Translations under genes and position numbers: made by a program | NCBI GenBank assembly: GCA_019244985.1 | Contig: JAFASB010000460.1 | Location: forward strand, 1-18,306 | Reading direction: 5' to 3' | From: Acidimicrobiia bacterium | Lineage (GTDB): Bacteria; Actinomycetota; Acidimicrobiia; Acidimicrobiales; AC-14 | Length of the DNA: 18,306 bases | In this document: piece by piece, positions 1 to 7,111 of the stretch | How the letters are laid out: every line of letters starts with the position of its first letter | Numbering within the stretch: position 1 is the first letter of the stretch | The notes under the pieces: model-generated | The model's input: only the letters and a program-made list of their open reading frames with translations | Told to the model about the DNA's origin: nothing | The model's database searches: none

Positions 1-2415
1 CAGGCCGAGGCCAACTTCGACCCCAACGCGTGCGTCACCGATCCGACCAACGTCGCCTTCGGCCTGGGCGACGTCGCCGACGCTCAGCTGCTGAACACCA
101 CCGGTGCTACCAACGCCGACGGCTCGATGAAGAACCCCGTGATCTCGACCGACATCGGATCGCCGACCGACCGCGCTGTGGGGCAGGCGCAGTCGTTCAT
201 GCACCTTGTCCCCAACGGGGTCGGCGGCTTCGCGCTCGTGTCCGAGACGCACGAGACGTTCGCTCCCGTGACGTTGTTCAAGGGAACCGCCAACGAGATC
301 CGCATCGAACTGCTCGGGGAGTGGGTGCTGAAGGCGACCGCCACCGGAACGGCCGGCGGCGCGAGCGTCACCTACGCACCGGCCGGCAACCCGTCGCCGA
401 CGACGCCGCTGATCCGCATCACGCCGCCGGGCTCGCCGGTGGCCAACGTCCTCACCGCACAGCAGGTCCTGGGCAACGGAGGGCTGCACATCCCGATCCC
501 GACGCTCGCCGACATCTACATCGGCGAGCCGGCGCGCGCCATCGGCGACAACAGTGCGAATCCGGCTGGGCCGAACGTGGCCGTGAACGGCACGGCTGCA
601 TCGGGTGCCGTCGATGTCGTGCGGGTCAAGCTCCTGATTCCTGATCCGACGAGCCATCTGACCGACCTGCGCGTCGGCCACATGGAGGCCAGCGCCCTCG
701 TACCGAGCGGCGGCGTGACGTGCCCGGCGGCCGCGACCACCACGACGTCGTCGTCGACCTCGACCTCTTCCAGCTCCAGCTCGACCTCGACCTCGACCTC
801 GACATCCACCTCGACCTCGACATCCACCTCGACCACGTCCACGACGACGGCACCGTCGTCGACATCCACCTCCACGACGGCGCCGCCGGCGCCTCAGGCG
901 TGCACCTACAACGGGTACAGCACGGGCTCCGACGTCCACGCCGACCTGCTGCAGTTCGGCTCCCTCGGCTTCCCTGTCGACCGGTTGGTGAATGCCGACG
1001 TCGCCTTCTCGGGCGCGACGGCCAATACCAGTGGGCTCGGCACACCGATCAACAACGAGTTCCAGAACGCGGTGTCTCCGTCGTTGCCGGCGAAGAATGC
1101 CTACGGCCGCGGCTCGGGCCTCGAGCTGGGGCTCGGCACGTCACTGCCGAACAATCCCAACCTCAACCAGGCGATCGTCGCGGGTCTAGCCGAGGCATCG
1201 GCGCCGCCGTCGACTGCGCTCGTGACCAAGGAAGTGGGCCCGATCCCGGGGGACCCGTTGATCTACGCCTCGCTGCTGCGGGGCCAGGCGCAGGCGCAGT
1301 TCGGGCCGACGCCGGTGAGCGTCGTTGACCCGAACAACCTGGCGTTCGGCCTCGGCTACGCGGCCGACGCGCAGCTGCTCGACACCGGCACCCAGAACGC
1401 CGACGGCTCGATGAGCAAGCCGGTCATCGCCGCCGACACCGGCACGCCGACCGACCGGTCGGCGGTCCAGGCCAAGTCGTTCGTGCATCTCGTCCCCATT
1501 AGCGACGGCACGTTCGGCCTGCAGTCCGAGACGCACGAGACGTTTGTGCCCGTGACGTTGTTCAAGGGCACGGCGAACGAGATCCGCATCGAGCTGCTCG
1601 GCGAGTGGGTCCTGCGGGCCACCGCGACGGGCAAGCTCGGCGGCGCCACCATCACCTACGCGCCGGCCGGCAACCCGTCGCCGACCACTCCGCTGATCGC
1701 CATAACCCCGCCGGGCGGTGCGACCCAGATCGTCCTCAAGACCCAGGATCTGTTCGGTCCTGCGGCAATCCCCCAGCACATCGACATCCCGATGCTGGCG
1801 TCGATCTCCATCGGCGAAAACCCGCGGGCGATCGGCGACACCAGCGCCAATCCGGGCCCGCCGTCCGCGGCCGGTGACGGCACGCTTGCCTCCGCGGCGG
1901 TCGACGTCGTGCGCGTCAAGCTGCTCATTCCCGACCCGACGAGCCACCTGGGCGACGTCCGCATCGGCCACATGGAGTCCCGGGCCCAGGTGCCAGCGGG
2001 CGGTGTGAGCTGCCCGTCGGCACCCGTGCAGCCGACGACGACCACGTCGACGTCGACGACGGTGGCGCCCACGACCACGTCGACCTCGACGACGGTGGCG
2101 CCCACGAGCACGACGACATCCACGACGGCGCCCGTGACGCCGGGCCAGGCCACGACGACCACAACCATGGCGCCGCCGACGACGACCACCACGGCGCCGG
2201 TCACGCCCGGTCAGGCCACCACGACGACCACCGAGCCGCCCACGACGACGACCGCCCCGACGCCGTCCCCGTCGACAACGAGCACCACGGCGACGACGTC
2301 GCCGAGTCAGCCGACGACGACGACCAGCACGACACCGCCACAGGTGGCGGGCCAGACCTTCACCCAGTCGCCGGCCGCCACCCCGGTGACGGCGACACCC
2401 AACTTCACGGGCTAG
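1..2415 (+). CDS. Large exported surface protein, 5'-truncated by the window: two tandem modules, Ser/Thr stalks, FTG tail
   Basis: The reading frame is open from the first base, so the start lies outside the window; 804 residues are visible. The protein contains two homologous modules of about 230 residues (from VTDPTNVAFGLG and VVDPNNLAFGLG), each holding ETHETF, PVTLFKGTANEIRIELLGEW, YAPAGNPSPTTPL and VRVKLLIPDPTSHL. The second is preceded by about 140 residues beginning ACTYNGYSTGS, whose partner for module one probably lies upstream. A Ser/Thr stalk separates the modules and a longer Thr/Pro stalk follows the second. The chain ends in the VAG...ATPNFTG tail. The modules look like beta-rich extracellular domains; I do not recognise a named family, though choice-of-anchor type proteins are a possibility. 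Stalk plus tail imply display at the cell surface (inference). The signal peptide would lie upstream of the window. It converges on the thioesterase gene with only 4 bases between stops. Confidence 0.85.
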   Translation, partial: QAEANFDPNACVTDPTNVAFGLGDVADAQLLNTTGATNADGSMKNPVISTDIGSPTDRAVGQAQSFMHLVPNGVGGFALVSETHETFAPVTLFKGTANEIRIELLGEWVLKATATGTAGGASVTYAPAGNPSPTTPLIRITPPGSPVANVLTAQQVLGNGGLHIPIPTLADIYIGEPARAIGDNSANPAGPNVAVNGTAASGAVDVVRVKLLIPDPTSHLTDLRVGHMEASALVPSGGVTCPAAATTTTSSSTSTSSSSSSTSTSTSTSTSTSTSTSTTSTTTAPSSTSTSTTAPPAPQACTYNGYSTGSDVHADLLQFGSLGFPVDRLVNADVAFSGATANTSGLGTPINNEFQNAVSPSLPAKNAYGRGSGLELGLGTSLPNNPNLNQAIVAGLAEASAPPSTALVTKEVGPIPGDPLIYASLLRGQAQAQFGPTPVSVVDPNNLAFGLGYAADAQLLDTGTQNADGSMSKPVIAADTGTPTDRSAVQAKSFVHLVPISDGTFGLQSETHETFVPVTLFKGTANEIRIELLGEWVLRATATGKLGGATITYAPAGNPSPTTPLIAITPPGGATQIVLKTQDLFGPAAIPQHIDIPMLASISIGENPRAIGDTSANPGPPSAAGDGTLASAAVDVVRVKLLIPDPTSHLGDVRIGHMESRAQVPAGGVSCPSAPVQPTTTTSTSTTVAPTTTSTSTTVAPTSTTTSTTAPVTPGQATTTTTMAPPTTTTTAPVTPGQATTTTTEPPTTTTAPTPSPSTTSTTATTSPSQPTTTTSTTPPQVAGQTFTQSPAATPVTATPNFTG
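34..726 (+). repeat. Tandem module copy 1 of the surface protein
   Basis: This is the first of two in-frame copies of about 693 bases. It aligns with 1321-2016 along its whole length. Conservation is high at DNA level around ttgttcaaggg, aacgagatccgcatcga and gagtgggt, which suggests a duplication within the gene that has since diverged mainly at third positions and in loops. Confidence 0.85.
733..894 (+). repeat. Ser/Thr-rich stalk repeat between modules
   Basis: About 54 codons are almost only Ser and Thr, with a short Thr/Pro end. The DNA is a degenerate run of tcgacc and tcgacatccacc units. Such low-complexity stalks usually space extracellular domains from each other or from the envelope and can be O-glycosylated; length variation by slippage is plausible. 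Confidence 0.8.
1321..2016 (+). repeat. Tandem module copy 2 of the surface protein
   Basis: This is the second in-frame copy, about 696 bases, aligned with 34-726. The main differences from copy 1 are a small length change in the NADGSM approach and in the loop before HIDIPMLASISIGE. Confidence 0.85.
2017..2343 (+). repeat. Thr/Pro-rich C-terminal stalk repeats
   Basis: About 109 codons are dominated by Thr, Ser, Pro and Ala. Short protein repeats are visible: TSTSTTVAP occurs twice and TAPVTPGQATTTTT occurs twice. The stalk ends immediately before the conserved tail at 2344. Confidence 0.8.
2344..2412 (+). other. C-terminal FTG tail, copy 1 (23 residues)
   Basis: The last 23 residues begin VAGQTFTQSP and end ATPVTATPNFTG directly before the stop. 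The tail matches the ends of two other proteins in the window (15700-15777 and 16405-16473). It is rich in Thr, Ala and Pro and lacks a hydrophobic helix or basic terminus. The three copies use different codons, so the similarity is at protein level. Confidence 0.75.
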
Positions 2416-2419
2416 GAGG

Positions 2420-3076
2420 TCAGTCCTCCCAGAACGGGGCGCGCGGCGAGATGAACACGATCTCGGCCTCGCCGAGCAGTTCCTCGCTGTCGTGCGCCGT
2501 GGCCTTCACCCAGATCTTGCGGCCGTCGACGTGGTCGAGCCACGCCTTGTAGTCGATGCGCTTGTGCAGCGGGGTCGGCTTCACCATCTTGACCGTGAGT
2601 GTGCCGGTGAAGCCCGCCTTGCCCGATGCCATTTGGGCGAGGCCCATCAGGTCGTCGAACGCGGCGGCCACCCAACCGCCGTGGAGGCAGCCCGGCGGAC
2701 CTTCGTAGGCATCGGTCCACACCGCCCAAGCGCGCGTCACGCCATCTGACATGTCGAGGTGCAGCGGCGGCGCCAGGGGGTTGCTCCGTCCGCTGACCGG
2801 GCTGCGCTCCGCGAGGACGGCGTCGGCCGGCCCGGCGACGGCCGCGCCGCCGAAGGCGCGCAAACTGGGCGCCGTCTCCAAGTGGTCGGCGAGGGCCTGC
2901 GCCTCGTCGGCGAAGGCGTTGAGCGCGTCAGCACCAGTGGCGCCGACGTCGAGCAACGCGGCGTTGTCAACGGAGCGCTTGATCTCGCGGACCAGGCGAT
3001 GCTTGGCCGCTCGGGCCTCGTCCTCGACGGGCTCGCCGCCCAGATAGATCTGCGACGGGTCGGAGGGAAGGCTCAC
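2420..3076 (-). CDS. PaaI-like hotdog-fold thioesterase family protein
   Basis: 218 residues from a GTG start at 3076; no clear Shine-Dalgarno is seen. The C-terminal half (about residues 105-215) carries the hotdog thioesterase signature GPPGCLHGGWVAAAFDDLMG, with the HGG motif at 132-134 and an Asp at 141 near the usual catalytic position. The TGTLTVKMVKPTPL strand is typical of the PaaI/YbgC superfamily. Members hydrolyse acyl-CoA thioesters in the cytoplasm; the substrate here is unknown. The first 100 residues are helical and less conserved, making it longer than the roughly 140-residue minimal fold, which resembles the larger actinobacterial PaaI-like proteins. It faces the surface-protein gene tail to tail. 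Confidence 0.8.
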   Translation of the reverse strand: MSLPSDPSQIYLGGEPVEDEARAAKHRLVREIKRSVDNAALLDVGATGADALNAFADEAQALADHLETAPSLRAFGGAAVAGPADAVLAERSPVSGRSNPLAPPLHLDMSDGVTRAWAVWTDAYEGPPGCLHGGWVAAAFDDLMGLAQMASGKAGFTGTLTVKMVKPTPLHKRIDYKAWLDHVDGRKIWVKATAHDSEELLGEAEIVFISPRAPFWED

Positions 3077-3215
3077 GCGAGGACGTTAGTGGGATGCGTT
3101 CTCGTCAGTCGGGCTGACCCGAACGGGCCACTGTCGAAATGGCCCAGCCGGACGGTAGGCGGCGGCGGCCAGGGGAGCGACAATCGTTCGTAGTCGGAAG
3201 TAACGGGGGGACACG

Positions 3216-3695
3216 ATGCCGATCATCGACTTCGTCGACGAGAAGTACTTGGTCGAACGCGAGTCGGAACGTCTTGGGAGGCTCTGGCGTAGCCAGGGCC
3301 AGGAGTTTCTCGACGAGCATGCTGCGCTGCTGCAGGACGACATCGCGCGACTGCGCGACGCGTATTTGGCCGAAGCCGGCAAGGCCCGGGAGTGGTCGCC
3401 GGAGGCCCGTGCACAGCTCCGGCTGCGCCTCCCGAAGGTGATCGATCTTCGCGAACCCGAGGCGGTGCCCGACGGTTTGGTGTGCACCGCCGACGGCCAC
3501 GGCGACGTCGCGGCCACTTCCCGGTGCGCGCGCTGCCGCGCAGTGTTCTGCAGCCGGTGTGTAGTCCGGCTGCTGGCGACGCAGGGCGAACCGCTCTGCA
3601 AGGAGTGCGCACTGGTCGCTGCCGGCGTGCACCACAGACGGCAGCGTCGGGTGAAGGCGGGCGGCGCCAAAGCGCTGCGCCCGCCGGGCCGCTAG
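3216..3695 (+). CDS. B-box-like zinc-binding protein with coiled N-terminus
   Basis: 159 residues, ATG start preceded by a ggggggac ribosome binding site. Residues 1-80 are charged and helical. Residues 90-131 form a compact metal-binding pattern: C90, H95, C104, C107, C112, C115, C128, C131, with His at 139-140. The order CxxxxH, CxxC, CxxC, CxxC resembles a B-box or similar treble-clef zinc finger that would bind two zinc ions. The tail is basic (HHRRQRRVKAGG). No catalytic motif is visible, so a binding role (protein or nucleic acid) is the only reasonable inference. Its stop codon shares the four bases CTAG at 3692-3695 with the stop of the convergent membrane protein gene. Divergent from the thioesterase gene across 139 bases. 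Confidence 0.75.
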   Translation: MPIIDFVDEKYLVERESERLGRLWRSQGQEFLDEHAALLQDDIARLRDAYLAEAGKAREWSPEARAQLRLRLPKVIDLREPEAVPDGLVCTADGHGDVAATSRCARCRAVFCSRCVVRLLATQGEPLCKECALVAAGVHHRRQRRVKAGGAKALRPPGR

Positions 3696-4033
3696 GTCGT
3701 CCGCGCCCGGCGCGTCTGGCGGTCGCCCCGGAAGCTGGCGAACACGACGAGCGCCGCGGCCAGGCCGACGCAGAACAACGGCGCCGCGAAGTCGTGCTGG
3801 GTCCCCGACGCGGCGATGGCACCTGCGGCCGCGGCGCCAGCCACGACGAACAGCCCGAACCATCGGGCTGCGTGTCCCGCCACGAGCGCCAGCCCCCACC
3901 CGAACACGAACAGGCAGGCGGCACCGATCATGACGTCAGTGGGTGAGTGCAGCTGTGCGTCGAGCCGGCCGCCGTTGGCGAGCGTGACCAGCTCGTAGAG
4001 CACGGCGATACCGGCGATGCTCCCGACAACCAT
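3692..4033 (-). CDS. Small four-helix integral membrane protein
   Basis: 113 residues. I chose the ATG at 4033 because aaggaaaaggag lies just upstream; the open frame continues further but without coding character. Four hydrophobic segments are evident: GSIAGIAVLYELVTLA, a segment around MIGAACLFVFGWGLALVAG, WFGLFVVAGAAAAGAIAA and PLFCVGLAAALVVFASF, followed by a short basic tail (RGDRQTRRARTT). That tail predicts a cytoplasmic C-terminus by the positive-inside rule. No family was recognised. It lies 80 bases downstream of the rhodanese gene on the same strand and may be co-transcribed with it. Confidence 0.7.
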   Translation of the reverse strand: MVVGSIAGIAVLYELVTLANGGRLDAQLHSPTDVMIGAACLFVFGWGLALVAGHAARWFGLFVVAGAAAAGAIAASGTQHDFAAPLFCVGLAAALVVFASFRGDRQTRRARTT

Positions 4034-4113
4034 TGCGTACTCCTTTTCCTTCTGCCCAAGTGATCGGCACCCGCGGGCGGAAAAAGGAATAGGTCGAATG
4101 GCCCTGCCGGATT

Positions 4114-4461
4114 TCAAATGACTTGACCGGGCTCCCCGCTCTCGGTGACGACCGGCATCCCGGCGGCCTGCCAGGCCTGCATCCCGCCCGCCAGGTTCAC
4201 GGCGTCGTAGCCGCGTTGAAGCAGGGCGGCGGCCGCCCGCTCGGAGCGCCCGCCGACGCGACACACGGTGACGATCGGCTGATCCTTGTCGAGTCGGTCG
4301 ATGCTCGCGGCGAGCGCCGCCAAGGGGACGTGGACGGCATCGGGCGAATGGCCGGCCTCCCACTCGTCGGGTTCGCGGACATCGAGGAGGATCGCGCCCT
4401 CGTCGACACGTCGCGCCGCTTCTTCGGCGCCCACGGCAGGGACGGCAGGCTCGCGTTGCAC
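4114..4461 (-). CDS. Single-domain rhodanese-like sulfurtransferase
   Basis: 115 residues from a GTG start at 4461. The sequence is a complete single rhodanese domain: LLDVREPDEWEAGHSPDAVHVPL near the N-terminus, then the active-site loop VCRVGGRS with the sulfur-accepting Cys at residue 67, then GYDAVNLAGGMQAW. The CR(V)GGRS loop has the six-residue length typical of sulfurtransferases rather than Cdc25-like phosphatases. The family moves sulfane sulfur between thiosulfate or persulfide donors and thiol acceptors in the cytoplasm; no signal peptide is visible. The gene is divergent from the zinc-ribbon gene at 4489, with 27 bases between starts, so promoters overlap. Confidence 0.9.
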   Translation of the reverse strand: MQREPAVPAVGAEEAARRVDEGAILLDVREPDEWEAGHSPDAVHVPLAALAASIDRLDKDQPIVTVCRVGGRSERAAAALLQRGYDAVNLAGGMQAWQAAGMPVVTESGEPGQVI

Positions 4462-4488
4462 ACTGCGAAGCTATAGGTTCGGTCGGCC

Positions 4489-5202
4489 ATGGCCGTGCTG
4501 GAGGACCTGCTCGTCGTACAGGAGCACGACAGCGCGATCGACCGCCTTCGCTACAAGAAGGAGACGCTTCCCGAGCAGGCGCGGCTGGCCGAGGTTGAAA
4601 AGGCGCTCGCCGCGCTCGACGCCTCGACGGCCGAAGTCGGTGCCCGGCGCGACGACGTCGCCCGCCGGCAACAGCGACACGAGGACGAGCTGTCGTCGGT
4701 CGAGACGAAGATCGGCGAGGTCGAGAAGCGCCTTTACTCGGGGGCCGTCAGCGCGCCCCGCGAGCTGCAGGCGATGCAGGCCGACGTGGCGTCGCTCAAT
4801 CGCCACCGTTCCGACATCGAGGATCGGGTCCTCGAAACCATGCAGGAGCGCGAGCCACTCGACGCCGAGCTCACCGCGTTTGCCGAGCAGCGTGCCGGTT
4901 TGGAGGCGGAAGCCGATCAGCTCCGACAGGCCATCGCCGAGCAGGTCGGGGAGATCGACGCCGAGCTGGCCACCGAGCTCGAGGCCCGCCAGACGGCCGC
5001 CGCATCGATACCTGACGATCTGATCGGCCAATACGAGCGGCTCCGCGGCAAGCAGGGGGGCGTCGGCGCCGCCCGCCTGGTGAACGGTCGCTGCAGTGGT
5101 TGCCACCTGACACTGCCCGCGACCGAGCTCGACCGGATCAGGCGCGAGCCGGCCGGCACCGTCGTCCTCTGCGACCAGTGCGGCCGCATCCTCGTGCCCT
5201 GA
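4489..5202 (+). CDS. Zinc-ribbon coiled-coil protein, CT398 type
   Basis: 237 residues. Residues 1-170 are a long antiparallel coiled coil with many heptads (LEDLLVVQEHDSAIDRL, EDELSSVETKIGEVEKRLYSG). Residues 195-237 hold a C4 zinc ribbon: GRCSGCHLTLP and VLCDQCGRILVP. This matches the CT398/zf-RING_7 (PF02591) family, found throughout actinobacteria. The LYSGAVSAPRELQAMQ turn is characteristic of the hairpin. The molecular role is not settled; a nucleic-acid or complex-assembly role is commonly supposed. In Mycobacterium tuberculosis the homologue Rv2229c sits next to Rv2228c, an RNase HI-phosphatase fusion; here only the phosphatase follows, 24 bases downstream, in a likely operon. Confidence 0.85.
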   Translation: MAVLEDLLVVQEHDSAIDRLRYKKETLPEQARLAEVEKALAALDASTAEVGARRDDVARRQQRHEDELSSVETKIGEVEKRLYSGAVSAPRELQAMQADVASLNRHRSDIEDRVLETMQEREPLDAELTAFAEQRAGLEAEADQLRQAIAEQVGEIDAELATELEARQTAAASIPDDLIGQYERLRGKQGGVGAARLVNGRCSGCHLTLPATELDRIRREPAGTVVLCDQCGRILVP

Positions 5203-5226
5203 GGCGACGGACGTAACCGCGAGCGC

Positions 5227-5799
5227 GTGCTCTACGTCGTCCGCCACGGCCAGACGGCCGCCAACGCCGCCGGCCAGCTCCTCGGACGCGCCGACGTCCC
5301 TCTGACCGAGTTGGGCCAGCGGCAGGCGAAGGCGCTCGCCGTCGCCCTCGACGGACACGTCGAGCGCGTCGTCAGCAGCCCGCTGCGCAGGGCGCGCGAC
5401 ACCGCGGCGGCCTTCGGGCTCCCCGTCGAGGTGGACGAGCGGTGGACGGAGCTCGACTACGGCGTCTACGACCGCCTCCCGCTCGCCGAGGTCCCGCAGG
5501 ACATGTGGGAGCAGTGGCGGGGCGACGCCGAGTACACGCCGCCCGAGGGCGAGTCGCTGGCCAGCGTGGGGCGCCGTGTGCGCGCCGCATGCGACGACCT
5601 GGCGGGCGCGGCGGCCCAGTCCGACGTCGTCGTCGTCAGCCACGTCTCGCCGATCAAGGCGGCGGTGGGGTGGACCCTCGACGTGGGCGACCACGTCACC
5701 TGGCGCATGTTCGTGGCGGTGGCGTCGATCACACGCATTGCCATAAGCGACCGCGGCCCCATTCTGCGCTCGTTCAACGAGGTGGCCCATTTGGGCTAG
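5227..5799 (+). CDS. Histidine phosphatase family protein (phosphoglycerate mutase-like)
   Basis: 190 residues from a GTG start at 5227. The catalytic RHG box is VVRHGQTAANAAGQLLGR with nucleophile His7 and Arg6. Arg54/55 (SSPLRRARDTA), Glu75 (WTELDYG) and His139 (VVVSHVSP) supply the remaining phosphate-pocket and proton-donor residues, so the enzyme should be active. The family includes alpha-ribazole phosphatase (CobC) and broad acid phosphatases; substrate cannot be decided here. It follows the CT398-type gene by 24 bases, and in mycobacteria the equivalent phosphatase domain is fused to RNase HI. No RNase H domain is present in this copy, and the region upstream is fully used by the zinc-ribbon gene. 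Confidence 0.9.
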   Translation: MLYVVRHGQTAANAAGQLLGRADVPLTELGQRQAKALAVALDGHVERVVSSPLRRARDTAAAFGLPVEVDERWTELDYGVYDRLPLAEVPQDMWEQWRGDAEYTPPEGESLASVGRRVRAACDDLAGAAAQSDVVVVSHVSPIKAAVGWTLDVGDHVTWRMFVAVASITRIAISDRGPILRSFNEVAHLG

Positions 5800-5896
5800 G
5801 CCTCGTAGTTCTTTCGACCCGTTTCGGTCAAGGGTGCCGCGACGGCCTGCCGAAGCAAGTCGGAGAACCGTCACGGGTGCGACGTCGGAGTGTGGG

Positions 5897-6115
5897 ATGA
5901 CATCAGAGGACCGCGTACAGCTGAGGCAGCTCGAGGGTCACCGCGTGAGCGTGGCGCTGGCCGACGGCTCCCGGATCGACGACTGCGAGCTGGTCTCAGT
6001 CAACAGGGGCCGGCGAGGCCACATGTGGGTGCACGCCAGCGGCGGCGACGCCTTTCTGCCGCTGTCGCAGGTATCGGACGTGTGGGAAGTGCACGGAGGT
6101 CGTGGCCGTGTCTGA
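5897..6115 (+). CDS. Small hypothetical protein, possible Sm-like beta-barrel
   Basis: 72 residues. The ATG at 5897 has ggag seven bases upstream and begins MTSEDRVQLRQLEGHRV; a longer frame from 5834 has a poorer start. The pattern of short beta strands, LEGHRVSVALADGSRIDDCELVSV then HMWVHASGGDAFLPLSQVSDVWEV, resembles the Sm/LSm or SH3-like five-strand fold (a short helix, then a conserved DG turn), but the match is by eye only. The next gene starts inside its last 14 bases, so the two are probably translated together. Confidence 0.65.
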   Translation: MTSEDRVQLRQLEGHRVSVALADGSRIDDCELVSVNRGRRGHMWVHASGGDAFLPLSQVSDVWEVHGGRGRV

Positions 6116-6545
6116 CGTGTCACCGCCGCAGCTGAGCACCGACCGGGCCGTCGAACTGGTGACGGCCTACTTGGGGGCGTGGGCGGAGCGCCGCACGCCT
6201 GCACGGCGGCGCCTCCTCCACCACTGCTGGACCGAGACGACGACGTTCAGCGCCTGGACGACCCATGTCGACGGGCTCGATGCGATGGACGCCCACATCG
6301 CCAACGCCCTCCGCCAGCTGCCCCGACGCTGCCGTCGCGTGCGGACGTCGGACGTCCATGTGCGTCACGGCAAGCTCAGCTACACGTGGGTGCTGATCGG
6401 CGACGACGACGAGGTCCTGCTCGAAGGCAGCGAGTTCGCCGAGGTCGGCGCCGACGGCCGCTTCAGGCGGGTGACGAGCTTCGCCGGGCGCCCGGCGCCC
6501 GACGACGCTGACGCGGAGCCGGCGACGGTCGAGGGCTGGCTCTAG
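6102..6545 (+). CDS. NTF2-like (SnoaL-like) family protein
   Basis: 147 residues from a GTG at 6102, with cggaggt immediately upstream. Layout is that of a nuclear-transport-factor-2-like cone fold: an N-terminal helix (VELVTAYLGAWAER), LLHHCWTETTTFSAW, a helix DAMDAHIANALRQLP, then sheet strands VRTSDVHVRHGKLSYTWVLIG, EVLLEGSEFAEV and GRFRRVTSFAG. Members act as small-molecule enzymes (ketosteroid isomerase, polyketide cyclase) or binding modules; no specific substrate is suggested. It overlaps the small upstream gene by 14 bases and its stop shares CTAG (6542-6545) with the convergent response-regulator gene. Confidence 0.75.
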   Translation: MAVSDVSPPQLSTDRAVELVTAYLGAWAERRTPARRRLLHHCWTETTTFSAWTTHVDGLDAMDAHIANALRQLPRRCRRVRTSDVHVRHGKLSYTWVLIGDDDEVLLEGSEFAEVGADGRFRRVTSFAGRPAPDDADAEPATVEGWL

Positions 6546-6928
6546 GTCTCGGTCTCAGCGGCGAAGAGCTGGGCCACCTCGCCTGCGAGTTCCTGGGTGG
6601 TGCGGGCACCACCTTTTTGCACCATCGCCGTTGCACCGAGCTCCATCGCCTCCGACGACGACGGATGGGCAGCCGCCACCGACAGGACGACGATCTTCGT
6701 CTCGGGCGATGAAGCCTTGATCTGAGGGATGGCGTGGAGCCCGTCGAGCACGGGCATCACCAGATCGAGGAAGACTGCGTCGGGCTTGTGCTCGGACACC
6801 AGCGCGACCGCTTCCTGGCCGTTGGCGGCCTCTCCGACGATGTCGAAGCGGCCGTCCCACTCGAGGGCCATGCGCAGCATCTCGCGGACATCGTCCGAGT
6901 CGTCGGCGAGCACGACTCGTATCGGCAT
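6542..6928 (-). CDS. Stand-alone response regulator receiver domain
   Basis: 128 residues. I chose ATG 6928 because the receiver fold starts there (MPIRVVLADDSDDVREML); the open frame extends upstream without conserved sequence. Acidic pocket D9/D10, phospho-acceptor D55 (AVFLDLVMPVLDG), Ser86 (VVLSVAAA) and the conserved Lys (MVQKGG) are all present, so phosphorylation is expected. No output domain follows, so it is a CheY/Spo0F-like single-domain regulator. No histidine kinase is nearby, so the partner is elsewhere. No obvious Shine-Dalgarno precedes the start. Confidence 0.88.
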   Translation of the reverse strand: MPIRVVLADDSDDVREMLRMALEWDGRFDIVGEAANGQEAVALVSEHKPDAVFLDLVMPVLDGLHAIPQIKASSPETKIVVLSVAAAHPSSSEAMELGATAMVQKGGARTTQELAGEVAQLFAAETET

Positions 6929-7062
6929 GGCGCCAGCATGCCAAAGTCGAGACGGCCACTCGAAACCGGCCGACGCCAGGGGATCCACCACTCGAGGCGC
7001 GGTGGCGTGGCACCGTGGCGGCGGCTCGCCCATCGGGCCGCCGAAAACCCGTTCAACCGATG

Positions 7063-7088
7063 AAGGGCCTCCATCGACGGAGGCCCTT
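7063..7088 (-). terminator. Strong hairpin terminator downstream of the sulfotransferase gene
   Basis: A perfect 10-bp stem, aagggcctcc at 7063-7072 pairing with ggaggccctt at 7079-7088, encloses a six-base loop. It begins 24 bases past the stop of the minus-strand sulfotransferase gene. There is no long U-run on either strand, so efficiency is uncertain, but the stem is far stronger than expected by chance. Confidence 0.7.
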
Positions 7089-7111
7089 TGTCGTGGGCGT
7101 CGTACGCGCAA

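Noticed and set aside
516..875. Long antisense frames with Val/Asp/Glu-rich repeats opposite the Ser/Thr stalks (also 1656-2204 and 16775-17140)
   Set aside because: They are complementary readings of low-complexity stalk DNA, with no start signals or domain character.
4041..4088. Imperfect inverted repeat between the rhodanese and small membrane protein genes
   Set aside because: The arms pair poorly and the left arm overlaps the ribosome binding site of the membrane protein gene; not convincing as a terminator.
4471..5874. 467-codon open frame on the minus strand
   Set aside because: It lies opposite two clear genes (zinc-ribbon protein and histidine phosphatase) and reads as Arg/Ala/Gly/Asp-rich sequence without motifs; high GC produces such frames.
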